Origin: Sediminicola sp963974715
Lineage (GTDB): Bacteria; Bacteroidota; Bacteroidia; Flavobacteriales; Flavobacteriaceae
Direction of reading: 5' to 3'
Assembly: GCA_963974715.1 (NCBI GenBank)
Contig: CAXBDK010000008.1
Span: forward strand, 186,001 to 250,000
DNA: 64,000 nt
Within the stretch, counting starts at the first letter, position 1. Each line of letters starts with the position of its first letter. Shown here one piece after another: positions 10,401-18,487 of the stretch. The notes under the pieces are model-generated. The model was not told the origin of the DNA. It worked only from the letters and a program-made list of their open reading frames with translations, and did not search any database. A program made the position numbers and the translations under genes.

Positions 10401-12931
10401 GGCCCTACCTCGGCCCCATTGGGATACTCAAGGGTATACCTATAACTTCCCCAACCACCTGAAGCATTGCCCACTACCCTGCCCAAGTTATTGTTGGCGC
10501 AGCTCATGGCCGTTACAGTGCCCAAAAGATCTATGGGTGTGGACGGTTCGGTAATGGTTATCGCGGCCGTATCCGTGCAGCCCGTAGCCGTATCGGTCAC
10601 CGTAATGGTGTAGGTCCCTGGTCCCGAGGGCGGCAACACTACTTGATCGGTACTTTGCGGGGCACTTTCGGGTCCGGAATTGATATTATAGGTAAAGGTA
10701 TTTCCAAACCCATCCACTATAAAAGTACCCGTGCCATCGGTAGCACCTGTACATACCCTTGTATCGGCACCTGATCTCAACCTTGCCCTGATGGAACTGA
10801 TCGCGTTGGGGATATAACCGGCGGTATAGGTACATCCATTGATGTCCGTCACCCGGAACTGATAAGAAGTAGCGGTCGAAAGGCCGATAAAGGTATCGCT
10901 GCCCCCATTGTTGAAAGCGATCGGACTGACCACCTCATAATTGGCAATGGCAAAGTTGCTGGTAACGGTCAATTGGACATCGGCCGTACCGGCCCCACAG
11001 TTTACGTTGGCCTGCGCAAAGGCAATTGCGGTAGGCGGGTCAATATTGTTGATGGTAATGGGCGTCAACTCGGTCCTACAACCACCATCATCCCTGATAA
11101 TAGGGGTGTAGTCGCCCGGGGGCAGATCGGTATACAGGGTCTGGGACGTAAAGTTTGCCGGGTCGTCCCCCGAAATACTGAAGACATACCCGCTTCCAGA
11201 ACCTCCCGAAAAAGGTCCCTGGAATTCTATGGAACCGCCAGTGGTACCACCACTGCCATTACATACCTGATCTGAAATTTTTACCGCAGTGCCCGTAATG
11301 ACGCCCGTTGTAGTGACCGTCACCGCAGTGGGTACCTCATAGATACATTCAAAATCGCCCTGTTGGTAACGTACCTGAATGGAACCATAGGTGCCGGCGG
11401 GAACCGATAAGGGCGTATTGGTACTCCAAGGATCCGAAGGGGTCGCCCTAAAGGAAAGGTTGTACCCTTTGGCATCGATCACGTTAAAATTGATCCTGGC
11501 ACCGCCATTGGTACAGGTACCATCGGTACCGCTTACCGTAACATCGGGGGGGGTCAGTTCCTGTACATCCGCGGAAGCGGTAATGGTACAGCCGTTACTG
11601 TCCGTAATCAAAAAAGCATACGATCCAGGAGCGGTCACCGTATGGGTGGTGGAACCGGTAAAAGGACCGCTGGAGGGACCCGCACCGTTTACGATAAAGG
11701 TATAGGGAGCGGTTCCCCCGCTGGTCCGTACGGTGATGTCGACACTGGGAATCCCGCAGCCAAAACTGTTGTTCACTTCCGTAGAGGCGTCCAGGGCAAC
11801 GATCCCCTCCCCTATGATGATCGGATCTCCGTTGATATCCATATCTTGGGAGGGTGCAGGAATGCCGTTTATGGGGTCTCCCTTGCACTGTTGTGTCTCT
11901 ACCCGTACGCTGTAAGTACCGAAACCGACGGCACTGAAGGTATAATTATTGGAGGCGATAAAGGAAGTGAACTCCTGTGGCGTTCCGTTGGAATCCACCA
12001 AGGTATATTTAAAGGGTCCCGGTACATTGTTGGCGGTCACCGAAATGCTTCCGGTCTCCCCACTACATTGGGCATCCACAAAACTTACGTCTATGCTTAT
12101 ATCCCGCTGCTCTATCTGGATAGGCTCATATAGGTATTCGCAGGTATTGGAGGTATTTTGCAACCTGGCCTTTACCGTATAGGTACCCGGTAAAAGGTTG
12201 TCGAAGATGGCACCTTGGTACGGACCAAAACCGCTTCCATCGTTTATACTGTACTCGTAGGCACTGGAAAGGTTGGTGATCTGGATCCGTCCGGGGACCC
12301 CACATATAAAGTCCCGCTTCACAAAGGTCTGTGGAATGGTGCTTTTCTTTACGTTAAAATAATAATAGGGACCGGCTCCGTTGACCCTGACCCTAAACCC
12401 AGCCCCTAACGAAGCACTGATATTACTGGCATCTATGTTAAAGTTGGGACTGGTGCTGATGCCGGTCCAACAGGACAAGGTGGTATTGGCACAGGCATTG
12501 TTGACATCAAAGGTACAGCCCGCTTGTGGAACAAATTGCTCCCATTGGTAACTGCTGTAGGAACCTTGCAAGAGTACGGGCCTATCATCAAAATCCCCGC
12601 ACAGGCTATAAGTGGAAATGGATGTCCCGCCATTGTTACAGGTAATCGTATCGTCCGAATTGGTTATGATGGTCGCAAAAAGGGAGGTGGTCATGGTCCC
12701 ATTGGCGAAAACCACTTCTTCGCTCGTGACGGCCGATCCACTCGCCATTTTGGAAATACCGCTGTTTTCGATCAGTTCCGCATCCATTGGGGCATCAGTA
12801 GGGCCCTTTGTGGATACAAGTTCGAAAACTAGTCTATAAACTCTGGTATTTGCCAATGTAGAAGTACAGACCACTGATACCGAAATCAGTAGTGCGGCAT
12901 ATAGAAAATGCCTTGGTTTTCTTGGGAGCAT
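4427..12931 (-). CDS. Giant SprB-repeat surface protein with type IX secretion C-terminal domain
   Basis: A 2834-residue exported protein. Residues 1-27 form a signal peptide (FLYAALLISVSVVC). The bulk is made of some 30 tandem units of 75-100 residues that share a pattern of A/S-x-C-x(5-9)-G-x-I, G-G-x-x-PY-x-Y, L-x-P-G-x-Y-x-V and D-x-x-G-C: SprB-type repeats, known from the gliding adhesin SprB of Flavobacterium. The last ~90 residues (from NFFTPDGDNMNEVW, through YDRYGRVV, to GDYWY and GHFTLYR) are the gliding-motility-associated C-terminal domain recognised by the type IX system (type B signal). Expected role: a cell-surface adhesin or filament. It is monocistronic and clearly richer in G+C than the 35-64 kb region. 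Confidence 0.93.
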   Translation of the reverse strand: MLPRKPRHFLYAALLISVSVVCTSTLANTRVYRLVFELVSTKGPTDAPMDAELIENSGISKMASGSAVTSEEVVFANGTMTTSLFATIITNSDDTITCNNGGTSISTYSLCGDFDDRPVLLQGSYSSYQWEQFVPQAGCTFDVNNACANTTLSCWTGISTSPNFNIDASNISASLGAGFRVRVNGAGPYYYFNVKKSTIPQTFVKRDFICGVPGRIQITNLSSAYEYSINDGSGFGPYQGAIFDNLLPGTYTVKARLQNTSNTCEYLYEPIQIEQRDISIDVSFVDAQCSGETGSISVTANNVPGPFKYTLVDSNGTPQEFTSFIASNNYTFSAVGFGTYSVRVETQQCKGDPINGIPAPSQDMDINGDPIIIGEGIVALDASTEVNNSFGCGIPSVDITVRTSGGTAPYTFIVNGAGPSSGPFTGSTTHTVTAPGSYAFLITDSNGCTITASADVQELTPPDVTVSGTDGTCTNGGARINFNVIDAKGYNLSFRATPSDPWSTNTPLSVPAGTYGSIQVRYQQGDFECIYEVPTAVTVTTTGVITGTAVKISDQVCNGSGGTTGGSIEFQGPFSGGSGSGYVFSISGDDPANFTSQTLYTDLPPGDYTPIIRDDGGCRTELTPITINNIDPPTAIAFAQANVNCGAGTADVQLTVTSNFAIANYEVVSPIAFNNGGSDTFIGLSTATSYQFRVTDINGCTYTAGYIPNAISSIRARLRSGADTRVCTGATDGTGTFIVDGFGNTFTYNINSGPESAPQSTDQVVLPPSGPGTYTITVTDTATGCTDTAAITITEPSTPIDLLGTVTAMSCANNNLGRVVGNASGGWGSYRYTLEYPNGAEVGPTSNATFGNLSAPGSYTLSVADSEGCTDTFDFTLTALSSPEIVLDAATEYCYVPGVGATVVVNATGGLPAYQYRINGGSLQATPSFSGLAPGNYTIEVVDANNCRDQVSVTINPQVRALTTIASEIPCGGGDGGIRVVVNNGYISSGGTKQYEVSTDNGVSFGAPVPMPSNDFIYNTNVPGTYVFRVTDNRGCVTESTALVLAPAESIAASAIVTPASCGQTNNGIVTIVPDATVGVPPYTISFNGGPFTPQTTYSNLNAGQTYPYIVRDARGCETNGNTVTIPTDSTPPPNTALAPIDATCLTGVLEGGIQVTGVADGTPDFTYILQDQFGNELERIGPTASTNETFTGLATGIYTVVTVDALGCRDEDTVEVEQTTLDVVPDPVPLSACSEFGFTNTVEIVGGTGPFQIRLVAVPQNPFEAPNAGPTRHTFNGLLYGVSYTVEVLDQGTGCTYLEVIDPVTGPSPLDVDAVSTPGFCDADRNGEITYTVTGFSGNNIRISIIDSDTGEIIFTDIFSGITAPYTNTYLDLPGNYQVVATDLDNDFCTAGAAITVDQNLPSIDILQENPANCNSDGQFTVQGSGGAGGPYEFAYVPVGTPPDYDGTATIGDTSDDFGSATTAFRPAGNYEIYVRDISGCVSFGIGQIVQSDPILPDPVITVVNQCDINAAQFEITATVPGWVDTPRFTLNGETIIGSPAVFFVSTPGIYTVDVVDANGCSSSNTGEVFEFIYASGGFDVMPTCEASDGTIVVEADGGSNDYTYQLQDELGNDIGAPIVGDGDAGIFTNIGPGSYQVLVTDNVVNDGTGFCDFLVTGIELEAPTLPVIDNVVPQHISCFGENNGSLSVLLGFGTDVDGPITYNLLDFNSRAVLASNSSGSFANLDAGEYEVEAVTTRNCSDLSGMVEIFAPADFAITATAPDFTCETDANRYSSTTITVTVDPSNPGTVGTGYQYSITGFNNYQSSNEFEIVDNGSPQDITIYAIDGNGCQTSFVLPTINPPLDVVPTLNVLSVLDCQDPERIRIQVVGTTNFTVSTTSVVPVADVNVNGATFVDIDLPADGDYFFEITDNDPDGCTYPLPMHTVVEPTLPQVSISEASPIQCYGTNDGALNITVTDYTGNYTYNVYRSTDVTASTPIATGSLNTANNPETIENLPGGNFYVVIESDGAPFCAASSTGTTIRTPNGPLAVTAVEVGNVSCNDNTGQIEATGSGGWDVASYEYALALETPLGSGNFVGVHSYGNDRVFEDLSSGNYRVSVRDVEGCEATFDLFLEPIDPILAGIREPQELVCPGGNNAVLEAYDPTSGDFSTALPGASGGVLGAGYKYRLIYLGSNDINDVTASGGLQDSPTFTGSTGGYISTGWYAIEVSSSFECVGYTLPYYVESPPPIIPRLVQVQAPGCGGQGQMRLSVENPEAGFVYEYRAHNADVSDPYIEMADTWVLIDGTPGFYQYDIRKKDVSGVNICSSVRSPGISLVDAEAVELVPNLINDISCASELDGRIESFAAGGVGNYLFTLYLGDPLDPFSPDAGATVVRPAQGDGTFEGLPEGEYYIGVTSGVSCGDIVGPLPILRPEVIEFESIASPISCNGQADGTISLEVTAGGVGLIQFAISPNFNEFFSNPDTPGQYVFENLDPGTYEILIQDENGCSEKEVLNIVEPAVLEVSSVETPETCINAMDGTAQLTITGGTPFVDPVTLETYYETSLNSSDDADFVRNDALFFENLIGGETYVVFVRDSEGCATNVIVPIIIGVDLTGTAVPEYGCEGIFPNSTVTLEMADSSVVPGLLYSLDVDDIALANTTRTFGDLAPGPHTIYMYHENGCSNSVDFTIDAYEPLVLEAIKTGPNEITAMATGGFGDYQYYFEGQATGANNVFTLNMDTTVTIRVVDGNGCMVTITIPFDFTGTFDPPNFFTPDGDNMNEVWDPDNSNYFPNLEVKIYDRYGRVVAILDNVKGWDGKYEGNELPTGDYWYVVNANDEDKQQFVGHFTLYR

Positions 12932-13060
12932 AGGTTAAGTTCTTTGGAAGAAAGTATTTGATTTGGGATCAATAATTTCTTTGGTGTAAAATTTTATCCT
13001 TATATTTTCTCGTTATATTTAAACTTCAGTTATTCCTATTATAAATTTTAACGTAAAAAT

Positions 13061-14182
13061 ATGAAAATTAGTATTCTGAGCATCTATATATTCGTTGTAA
13101 TGACATCGGTCTCCTGTGGACAGGAACCCAAAAATGAAGTAAAAGTGCCGGAGAATATGGTATTTACCACTGAAACTGTGATAGATGGGATCCCCATTCC
13201 CTGGGGAATGGCATTCTTACCGGACGGGGCCATGTTGATCACGGAAAAGTCGGGCGAGCTGATCCATTTTAAGGACGGGAGCAAGACCGTGATCGGAAAT
13301 GTGCCGGAAGTATACGTTAGGGGCCAGGGCGGGCTTTTGGATGTGGAACTGCATCCCGATTACAAAAACAACGGTTGGCTGTACCTTTCCTATTCCTCTG
13401 CGGAGGGGGACGATAAGGGCGGGAATACCGCCATTATGAGGGCACGCTTAAAGGATAATAAACTGGTGGACGTACAACAACTGTACAAGGCCACCCCCAA
13501 TACCAGCAAAGGACAGCATTTTGGTTCCCGACTGGAGTTCGACAATGAGGGCTATCTCTATTTTTCCATTGGGGAGCGCGGAGATCGGGACATCAATCCA
13601 CAGGACATCGGTAGGGACGGCGGCAAAATTTATCGGGTGAAGGACGATGGGAGCATCCCTTCGGACAATCCTTTTGTGGGTACCGATGGAGCCAAGACCG
13701 CCATCTACAGTTATGGGCACAGAAACCCCCAAGGCCTGGCAAAACATCCGGAAACCGGGGAAATCTGGGACCATGAACACGGTCCGAGAGGTGGCGATGA
13801 AATCAACATCATAGCCAAGGGCAAGAATTACGGTTGGCCAGTGGTCACCTACGGCATCAACTACAGTGGTACGCCCATAACCGATAAAACGGAAATGGAA
13901 GGAATGGAAGCGCCCATACATTATTGGGTCCCCTCCATTGCCCCAAGCGGTATGGCCTTTGTGACCTCGGATAAATATGCGGATTGGAAAGGCAGCCTAT
14001 TGGTAGGCTCGCTGTCCTTCCAATATTTGGAACGTTTGGTACTGGATGGCACAAAAGTGGTCGCCCGCGAAAAACTATTGGCCGATATGGGCCGGGTACG
14101 AAGTGTGCGACAAGGTCCGGACGGCCTTATCTATGTTGGCGTGGAGGGAAAGGGAATCGTTAAACTGGTCCCAAAAAATTAA
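13061..14182 (+). CDS. PQQ-dependent sugar dehydrogenase family protein (lipoprotein)
   Basis: A 373-residue six-bladed beta-propeller of the glucose/sorbosone dehydrogenase family (soluble aldose sugar dehydrogenase, YliI-like). The N-terminus has a lipoprotein signal with lipobox SVSCG. Family hallmarks are visible: PWGMAFLPDG, GQGGLLDVELHPDY, GSRLEFDNEGYLYFSIGERGDRD, SYGHRNPQGL, EIWDHEHGPRGGDE and NYGWP. PQQ and calcium would be the cofactors and sugars the substrates. The next gene, 40 bases downstream, encodes a c-type cytochrome, a natural electron acceptor, so the two probably form an operon. Confidence 0.9.
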   Translation: MKISILSIYIFVVMTSVSCGQEPKNEVKVPENMVFTTETVIDGIPIPWGMAFLPDGAMLITEKSGELIHFKDGSKTVIGNVPEVYVRGQGGLLDVELHPDYKNNGWLYLSYSSAEGDDKGGNTAIMRARLKDNKLVDVQQLYKATPNTSKGQHFGSRLEFDNEGYLYFSIGERGDRDINPQDIGRDGGKIYRVKDDGSIPSDNPFVGTDGAKTAIYSYGHRNPQGLAKHPETGEIWDHEHGPRGGDEINIIAKGKNYGWPVVTYGINYSGTPITDKTEMEGMEAPIHYWVPSIAPSGMAFVTSDKYADWKGSLLVGSLSFQYLERLVLDGTKVVAREKLLADMGRVRSVRQGPDGLIYVGVEGKGIVKLVPKN

Positions 14183-14222
14183 ATCTGAATTGGGGATCTA
14201 CATCCCATAATCCATATATATC

Positions 14223-14627
14223 ATGAAATATTTATTATTGCCCTACCTCTCCTTGGTGCTTTTTTTGGGCTTTTTCCTGCCTCAGGACAAGGAATTGGAA
14301 GAAAGTATGGAAAGGGGCAGGGACATCTATACCGATTTCTGTGTTCAATGCCATCTTGAAAATGGCGAAGGTGTTGCGGGGACCTTCCCTCCCTTGGCCA
14401 AGTCGGATTATCTGATGGAAAAAAGGAAAGAGAGCATTCGGGGTATCAAATACGGGCAGCAGGGGGAAATAGTCGTCAATGGGGAAACCTACAACAATAT
14501 GATGATGCCCCTGGGGCTTACCGATGGGGAAGTGGCCGATGTAATGAACTATATAACGCACACCTGGGGCAACAGCACCGATATCACCACTACGGTGGAG
14601 GAAGTGGCCGCCATACATAAAAACTGA
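14223..14627 (+). CDS. c-type cytochrome, partner of the sugar dehydrogenase
   Basis: A 134-residue small cytochrome c. A signal peptide or membrane anchor (YLLLPYLSLVLFLGFFL) precedes one haem motif CVQCH at about residues 40-44. The axial Met is probably one of NNMMMPLG near residue 97. The A-D-V-M-N-Y-I pattern near the end matches class I cytochromes. It likely takes electrons from the PQQ dehydrogenase encoded just upstream in the same direction. Confidence 0.88.
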   Translation: MKYLLLPYLSLVLFLGFFLPQDKELEESMERGRDIYTDFCVQCHLENGEGVAGTFPPLAKSDYLMEKRKESIRGIKYGQQGEIVVNGETYNNMMMPLGLTDGEVADVMNYITHTWGNSTDITTTVEEVAAIHKN

Positions 14628-14682
14628 GAATCCCTATATAACATACATAAGGACCTTTTGAAGAAAAGTGCACCTTTACGGG

Positions 14683-15507
14683 CTACACTTGGGAATCGAT
14701 CGCCTTCTTTACCGAACCGTGCATTTTTAGAAGGGCTTCCGCCTCTTCATAAGGTATCTCCAATGCTTCCATCAGGTATCGGGTGCCCCGATCTACCAAC
14801 TTGCTGTTACTGAGCTGCATGTTCACCATTTTGTTCCCCTTGACCCTTCCGATTCTGACCATAAGGGCGGTAGAGATCATGTTGAGCACCATTTTCTGTG
14901 CGGTACCGCTTTTCATACGCGTACTTCCCGTAACGAACTCCGGTCCCACGTTCACCGCTATGGGGATCTTCACCGCCATTGTAAGGGGCGAGCCCGGATT
15001 ATTGGTGACACAGGCCGTAAGCAATCCCGCTGCCGCAGCGTTTGCAACGCCGCCCAGTACGTAGGGAGTGGTGCCCGAGGCGGCTATCCCCACCACGGTA
15101 TCATTTTTGGTGGGCCGGTAAGGCGCAAGGTCTTTCCAGGCCTGCTCCCTGTCGTCCTCTGCCCCTTCAACCGCTTTTCTGATCGCCGTGTCCCCACCGG
15201 CGATCAGTCCCACTACCCTTTCATGGGGCATGCCGTAGGTGGGCGGAATTTCGGAGGCGTCCAAGACCCCCAATCGCCCACTGGTACCTGCCCCGATATA
15301 AAAGAGTCGCCCGCCCTTCTCAAAACGTTCCGCCAAGGAGTCGACCAGTTGGGTTATCCGTGGAATGGTAAGGGCCACGGCAGCTGCCACTTTTTCGTCC
15401 TCTTTATTGATGTTATGGAGTATGGAACCGGTATCCATCCGTTCCAGATCGTCATAGGCCGATGGTTGTTCCGTGATCTTTTTAAAGTCTTGTGCCATTT
15501 TTTGCAT
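14683..15507 (-). CDS. murQ: N-acetylmuramic acid 6-phosphate etherase MurQ
   Basis: A 274-residue SIS-domain protein that cleaves the lactyl ether of MurNAc-6-P to give GlcNAc-6-P and lactate in peptidoglycan recycling. Recognisable motifs: FYIGAGTSGRLGVLDASEIPPT, AGGDTAIRKAVEGAEDD, GIAASGTTPYVLG, and G-STRMKSGTAQKMVLNMIST. It is slightly shorter than the usual ~300 residues but all core motifs are present. The start overlaps the stop of the DeoR gene (TAATG), implying translational coupling. A second Met (MAQDF) lies three codons in. Confidence 0.93.
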   Translation of the reverse strand: MQKMAQDFKKITEQPSAYDDLERMDTGSILHNINKEDEKVAAAVALTIPRITQLVDSLAERFEKGGRLFYIGAGTSGRLGVLDASEIPPTYGMPHERVVGLIAGGDTAIRKAVEGAEDDREQAWKDLAPYRPTKNDTVVGIAASGTTPYVLGGVANAAAAGLLTACVTNNPGSPLTMAVKIPIAVNVGPEFVTGSTRMKSGTAQKMVLNMISTALMVRIGRVKGNKMVNMQLSNSKLVDRGTRYLMEALEIPYEEAEALLKMHGSVKKAIDSQV

Positions 15508-16256
15508 TATAAGAGTTGTACATCGTGGTTCCTAAAGGAATCCAATAAACGGTCCGCCGGGTCCAGTTCGGTGATCATGATACTGATGGCATTGATATCG
15601 CATGTTTTATAACGGTGCTGACTGTTCAATTTTTCGGAAATGGACAAGAGCACCGTTTTTTTGGAGGCATCGATGATGGTCTTTTTTACCTGTACGATGT
15701 CCCAATCAAATTCCGTCAGCCCGTAAAAGGGATCTACGTAGCCAGTCCCGATAAAGCCATAATCGACCCTGATCTTGGAAAGGTTATAGACCGTGCTGGC
15801 CCCAATGGCCATTTGCGCTTCCCGGGAGAGCTGCCCCCCTATAAAGATCACCTCCGCATTGGGCTTGTTCAAAAGCTCCAGGGCCACGGGCAGGCTAAGG
15901 GTAAAACAGGTGAGCTGCAATTTTGGGGGAATGGCCCTTGCCAGTTCCAGACAGGTAGTGCCCCCATCTATGAAGACCACACTGCCCTCCTTTAACAAGG
16001 TGGCCGCCTTTCTGGCAATTTCCGATTTTTCCCGCAAGGAGTAAATATTGTCGTTTTTAGGGGTAAAATTGGTAAAGCCCAGCGCAATGGCCCCCCCGTG
16101 CACCTTCTTCAGTTTTCCCTCGGCGTCCAGTTCCTTCACATCCCTCCTAACGGTGTCTATGGACACGTTCAGCATTTCCGAGATATCCGTCAGCAGTACC
16201 CTATTGTGCAGGGCCACTTCGTTCAATATATTCCTTTGGCGTTCTTCCTTTAACAT
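15507..16256 (-). CDS. DeoR/GlpR-family repressor of the amino-sugar locus
   Basis: I place the start at the ATG at 16256 (MLKEERQRNIL), the usual DeoR N-terminus, with AAAGGA seven bases upstream; an in-frame ATG nine codons earlier exists but would add an atypical tail. The N-terminal winged helix contains LTDISEMLNVSIDTVRRDVKEL and KVHGGA. The C-terminal DeoR sensor domain has VFIDGGTTCLELAR and FIGGQLSREAQMAIG, which bind phosphorylated sugars. Upstream of and coupled to murQ, and divergent from nagB, it most likely responds to an amino-sugar phosphate and controls both sides. Confidence 0.88.
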   Translation of the reverse strand: MLKEERQRNILNEVALHNRVLLTDISEMLNVSIDTVRRDVKELDAEGKLKKVHGGAIALGFTNFTPKNDNIYSLREKSEIARKAATLLKEGSVVFIDGGTTCLELARAIPPKLQLTCFTLSLPVALELLNKPNAEVIFIGGQLSREAQMAIGASTVYNLSKIRVDYGFIGTGYVDPFYGLTEFDWDIVQVKKTIIDASKKTVLLSISEKLNSQHRYKTCDINAISIMITELDPADRLLDSFRNHDVQLL

Positions 16257-16356
16257 CTGGGATCCTTTAACAGCGGTGCGCAAATATAAGCAATAAATTC
16301 GGTTGCCGTTTTTTACGGCTTAACAATTTAATAACGCTAATAAAAGCATAAAGATG

Positions 16357-16382
16357 CAGCAATATACAGCAAAAAACAGCAA
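16357..16382. promoter_or_regulatory. Three CAGCAA direct repeats with 10-bp period (candidate DeoR operator)
   Basis: CAGCAA occurs at 16357, 16367 and 16377, exactly one helical turn apart, in the intergenic region between the divergent DeoR-murQ and nagB transcripts. A candidate -7 box TATATTTG lies at 16400-16407 on the nagB side. Phased direct repeats are typical of cooperative repressor binding; assignment to the neighbouring DeoR protein is inference. Confidence 0.45.
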
Positions 16383-16471
16383 ATTTTAAAAGTTTTGCAT
16401 ATATTTGCAGCTAATTCAATGTTTATCCCGAACTGTTTTTACATCGGTTCCCTAAAAAATTATTTCATTCC

Positions 16472-18412
16472 ATGATCGCTACCCAAGAAACGACCCCACA
16501 CCCATTGGCCCAACTAGACGGGGAGGCCAAAAAATTTGAAAGAATCAATACCCTGATCCACCAAAGTTCGGACGAAGCTTCCCTCTTTGTGGCCAATGAG
16601 ATCGCCCATCTTATCCGGACACGACAGGCGGAAGGAAAGAACGCCGTTCTTGGACTTGCCACCGGATCCACCCCTACCAAGGTGTACGATTACCTGGTAA
16701 AGTTCCACAAGGAAGACGGGCTGAGCTTTAAAAATGTGATCACCTTCAATTTGGACGAGTACTATCCCATGCCTGCGGACAGTATACACAGTTATGTCCG
16801 TTTTATGAACGAGCACCTGTTCGACCATTTGGATATAGACCCCAAGAGCATCCATATTCCGGACGGATCGCTTCCACAGGAAGAGGTAAGGGCCTTTTGT
16901 GAGCGCTACGAACAGTTTATAATGGATGCTGGCGGACTTGATATACAGGTATTGGGGATCGGAAGGACCGGCCACATCGGATTTAACGAACCCGGATCTA
17001 CTTTGAACAGTAAGACCCGTATGGTACGTCTGGACAGGGTGACCCGATTGGATGCCGCCAGTGATTTTTTCGGACAGGAAAACGTTCCTACCAAAGCGAT
17101 CACCATGGGTGTCGGATCCATTATGGAGGCCAAAAGGATCATCCTGATGGCATGGGGCGAAGGAAAGGCCGGAATTATAAAACAGGCCGTGGAAGGGGAT
17201 ATCAAGGAATCCATTCCCGCGACCTTCCTACAAAAACACGATAACTGCGATTTTATCCTGGACGAAGCCTCGGCATCTTCCCTCACCAGAATAAATACCC
17301 CTTGGTTGGTGGGCGAGTGCGATTGGAACGAAAAACTCATCAAGAAAGCGGCCATATGGTTGTCGCAACGATTGAACAAGGCCATCCTAAAACTTACCAA
17401 CGAGGATTATAACGAATACGGAATGGGAAGCCTGGTGGCCGAGATCGGTTCCGCGGAGCATATCAACCTAAAAGTGTTCAACCAGTTACAGCGTACCATC
17501 ACGGGATGGCCGGGAGGGAAACCGGAAGCGGACGATAGCAACAGGCCCGAACGCAATTCCCCCTACCCTAAAACGTCCCTTATCTTCAGTCCGCACCCGG
17601 ACGATGATGTCATCTCCATGGGAGGTACCCTCCTGCGCTTGGTAGATCAAGGCCACGAAGTACACGTCGCCTACCAGACATCCGGTAATATTGCCGTTTT
17701 TGATGACGAGGTAATACGTTTTATGGATTTTGCGACCGACATCCAAAAGGACAACGAACGTTTGCAAAAACAGTTCCAGGAGGTGCGCACCTTTTTGAGC
17801 AACAAAAAGCCCGGAGAAGTGGACAGTAGGGAAATCCAGAATTTTAAGGGGTTGATCAGAAAGGGCGAGGCCCTGTCGGCCTGCAGGTATTGTGGGGTTC
17901 CCGAAAAAAATGCCCATTTCCAGAACCTTCCCTTCTACGAGACCGGTACCGTAAAGAAAAAACCGTTTTCACAAGAGGATGTGGACCTGACCGTAGCCTT
18001 ATTGAACAAGGTAAGGCCCCATCAGATCTTTGCCGCCGGGGACCTCTCCGATCCGCACGGAACCCACAGGGTGTGCCTACAGGTGATCTTTACGGCCCTG
18101 GAGCAATTAAAAGCGGCCAAGGCCGATTGGCTAAAGGACTGTTATGTATGGCTCTACAGGGGCGCTTGGCAAGAATGGGACATAGCGGATATGGAAATGG
18201 CCATCCCCATAGGCCCGAAGGATATGGGCAGGAAAAAAACGGCCATTTTTAAGCACCAGTCACAAAAGGACAGCGCCATGTTCCCAGGAAACGACGAACG
18301 GGAATTCTGGCAACGTGCCGAACAGCGCAACCAGGAAACGGCCCGACGGTACAATGCCCTGGGATTGGCGGAATACGAGGCCATGGAAGGTTTTGTACGA
18401 TATATGTTCTAG
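16472..18412 (+). CDS. nagB: Glucosamine-6-phosphate deaminase fused to a PIG-L/LmbE deacetylase
   Basis: A 646-residue two-domain protein. Residues ~30-290 are NagB: GLATGSTPTKVYDYL (phosphate loop), NLDEYYPM, the GIGRTGHIGFNEPGS motif and TMGVGSIMEA. It converts glucosamine-6-P to fructose-6-P and ammonia. Residues ~370-620 are a PIG-L/LmbE-type zinc deacetylase with FSPHPDDDVISMGGTLL and later D-PHGTH. This fusion is the common Bacteroidota form and may couple removal of N-acetyl groups to deamination. It faces the DeoR-murQ pair across a 215-base regulatory region, so GlcNAc-6-P made by MurQ feeds glycolysis here. A terminator follows. Confidence 0.92.
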   Translation: MIATQETTPHPLAQLDGEAKKFERINTLIHQSSDEASLFVANEIAHLIRTRQAEGKNAVLGLATGSTPTKVYDYLVKFHKEDGLSFKNVITFNLDEYYPMPADSIHSYVRFMNEHLFDHLDIDPKSIHIPDGSLPQEEVRAFCERYEQFIMDAGGLDIQVLGIGRTGHIGFNEPGSTLNSKTRMVRLDRVTRLDAASDFFGQENVPTKAITMGVGSIMEAKRIILMAWGEGKAGIIKQAVEGDIKESIPATFLQKHDNCDFILDEASASSLTRINTPWLVGECDWNEKLIKKAAIWLSQRLNKAILKLTNEDYNEYGMGSLVAEIGSAEHINLKVFNQLQRTITGWPGGKPEADDSNRPERNSPYPKTSLIFSPHPDDDVISMGGTLLRLVDQGHEVHVAYQTSGNIAVFDDEVIRFMDFATDIQKDNERLQKQFQEVRTFLSNKKPGEVDSREIQNFKGLIRKGEALSACRYCGVPEKNAHFQNLPFYETGTVKKKPFSQEDVDLTVALLNKVRPHQIFAAGDLSDPHGTHRVCLQVIFTALEQLKAAKADWLKDCYVWLYRGAWQEWDIADMEMAIPIGPKDMGRKKTAIFKHQSQKDSAMFPGNDEREFWQRAEQRNQETARRYNALGLAEYEAMEGFVRYMF

Positions 18413-18432
18413 AAAATACAGCATATTTTAAG

Positions 18433-18459
18433 GCCCGCAATCTGCTTGCGGGCTTTTTT
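18433..18459 (+). terminator. Terminator of nagB
   Basis: GCCCGCAA-TCTGC-TTGCGGGC is followed by six T residues, 20 bases after the nagB stop codon. Confidence 0.88.
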
Positions 18460-18487
18460 ATATATTATGCGCAATGGTGCCCCAGTG

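Noticed and set aside
4445..12839. Many plus-strand frames of 60-280 codons opposite the SprB-repeat gene
   Set aside because: Antisense shadows of a G+C-richer repetitive gene; they lack family resemblance, and the minus-strand protein has clear domains throughout.
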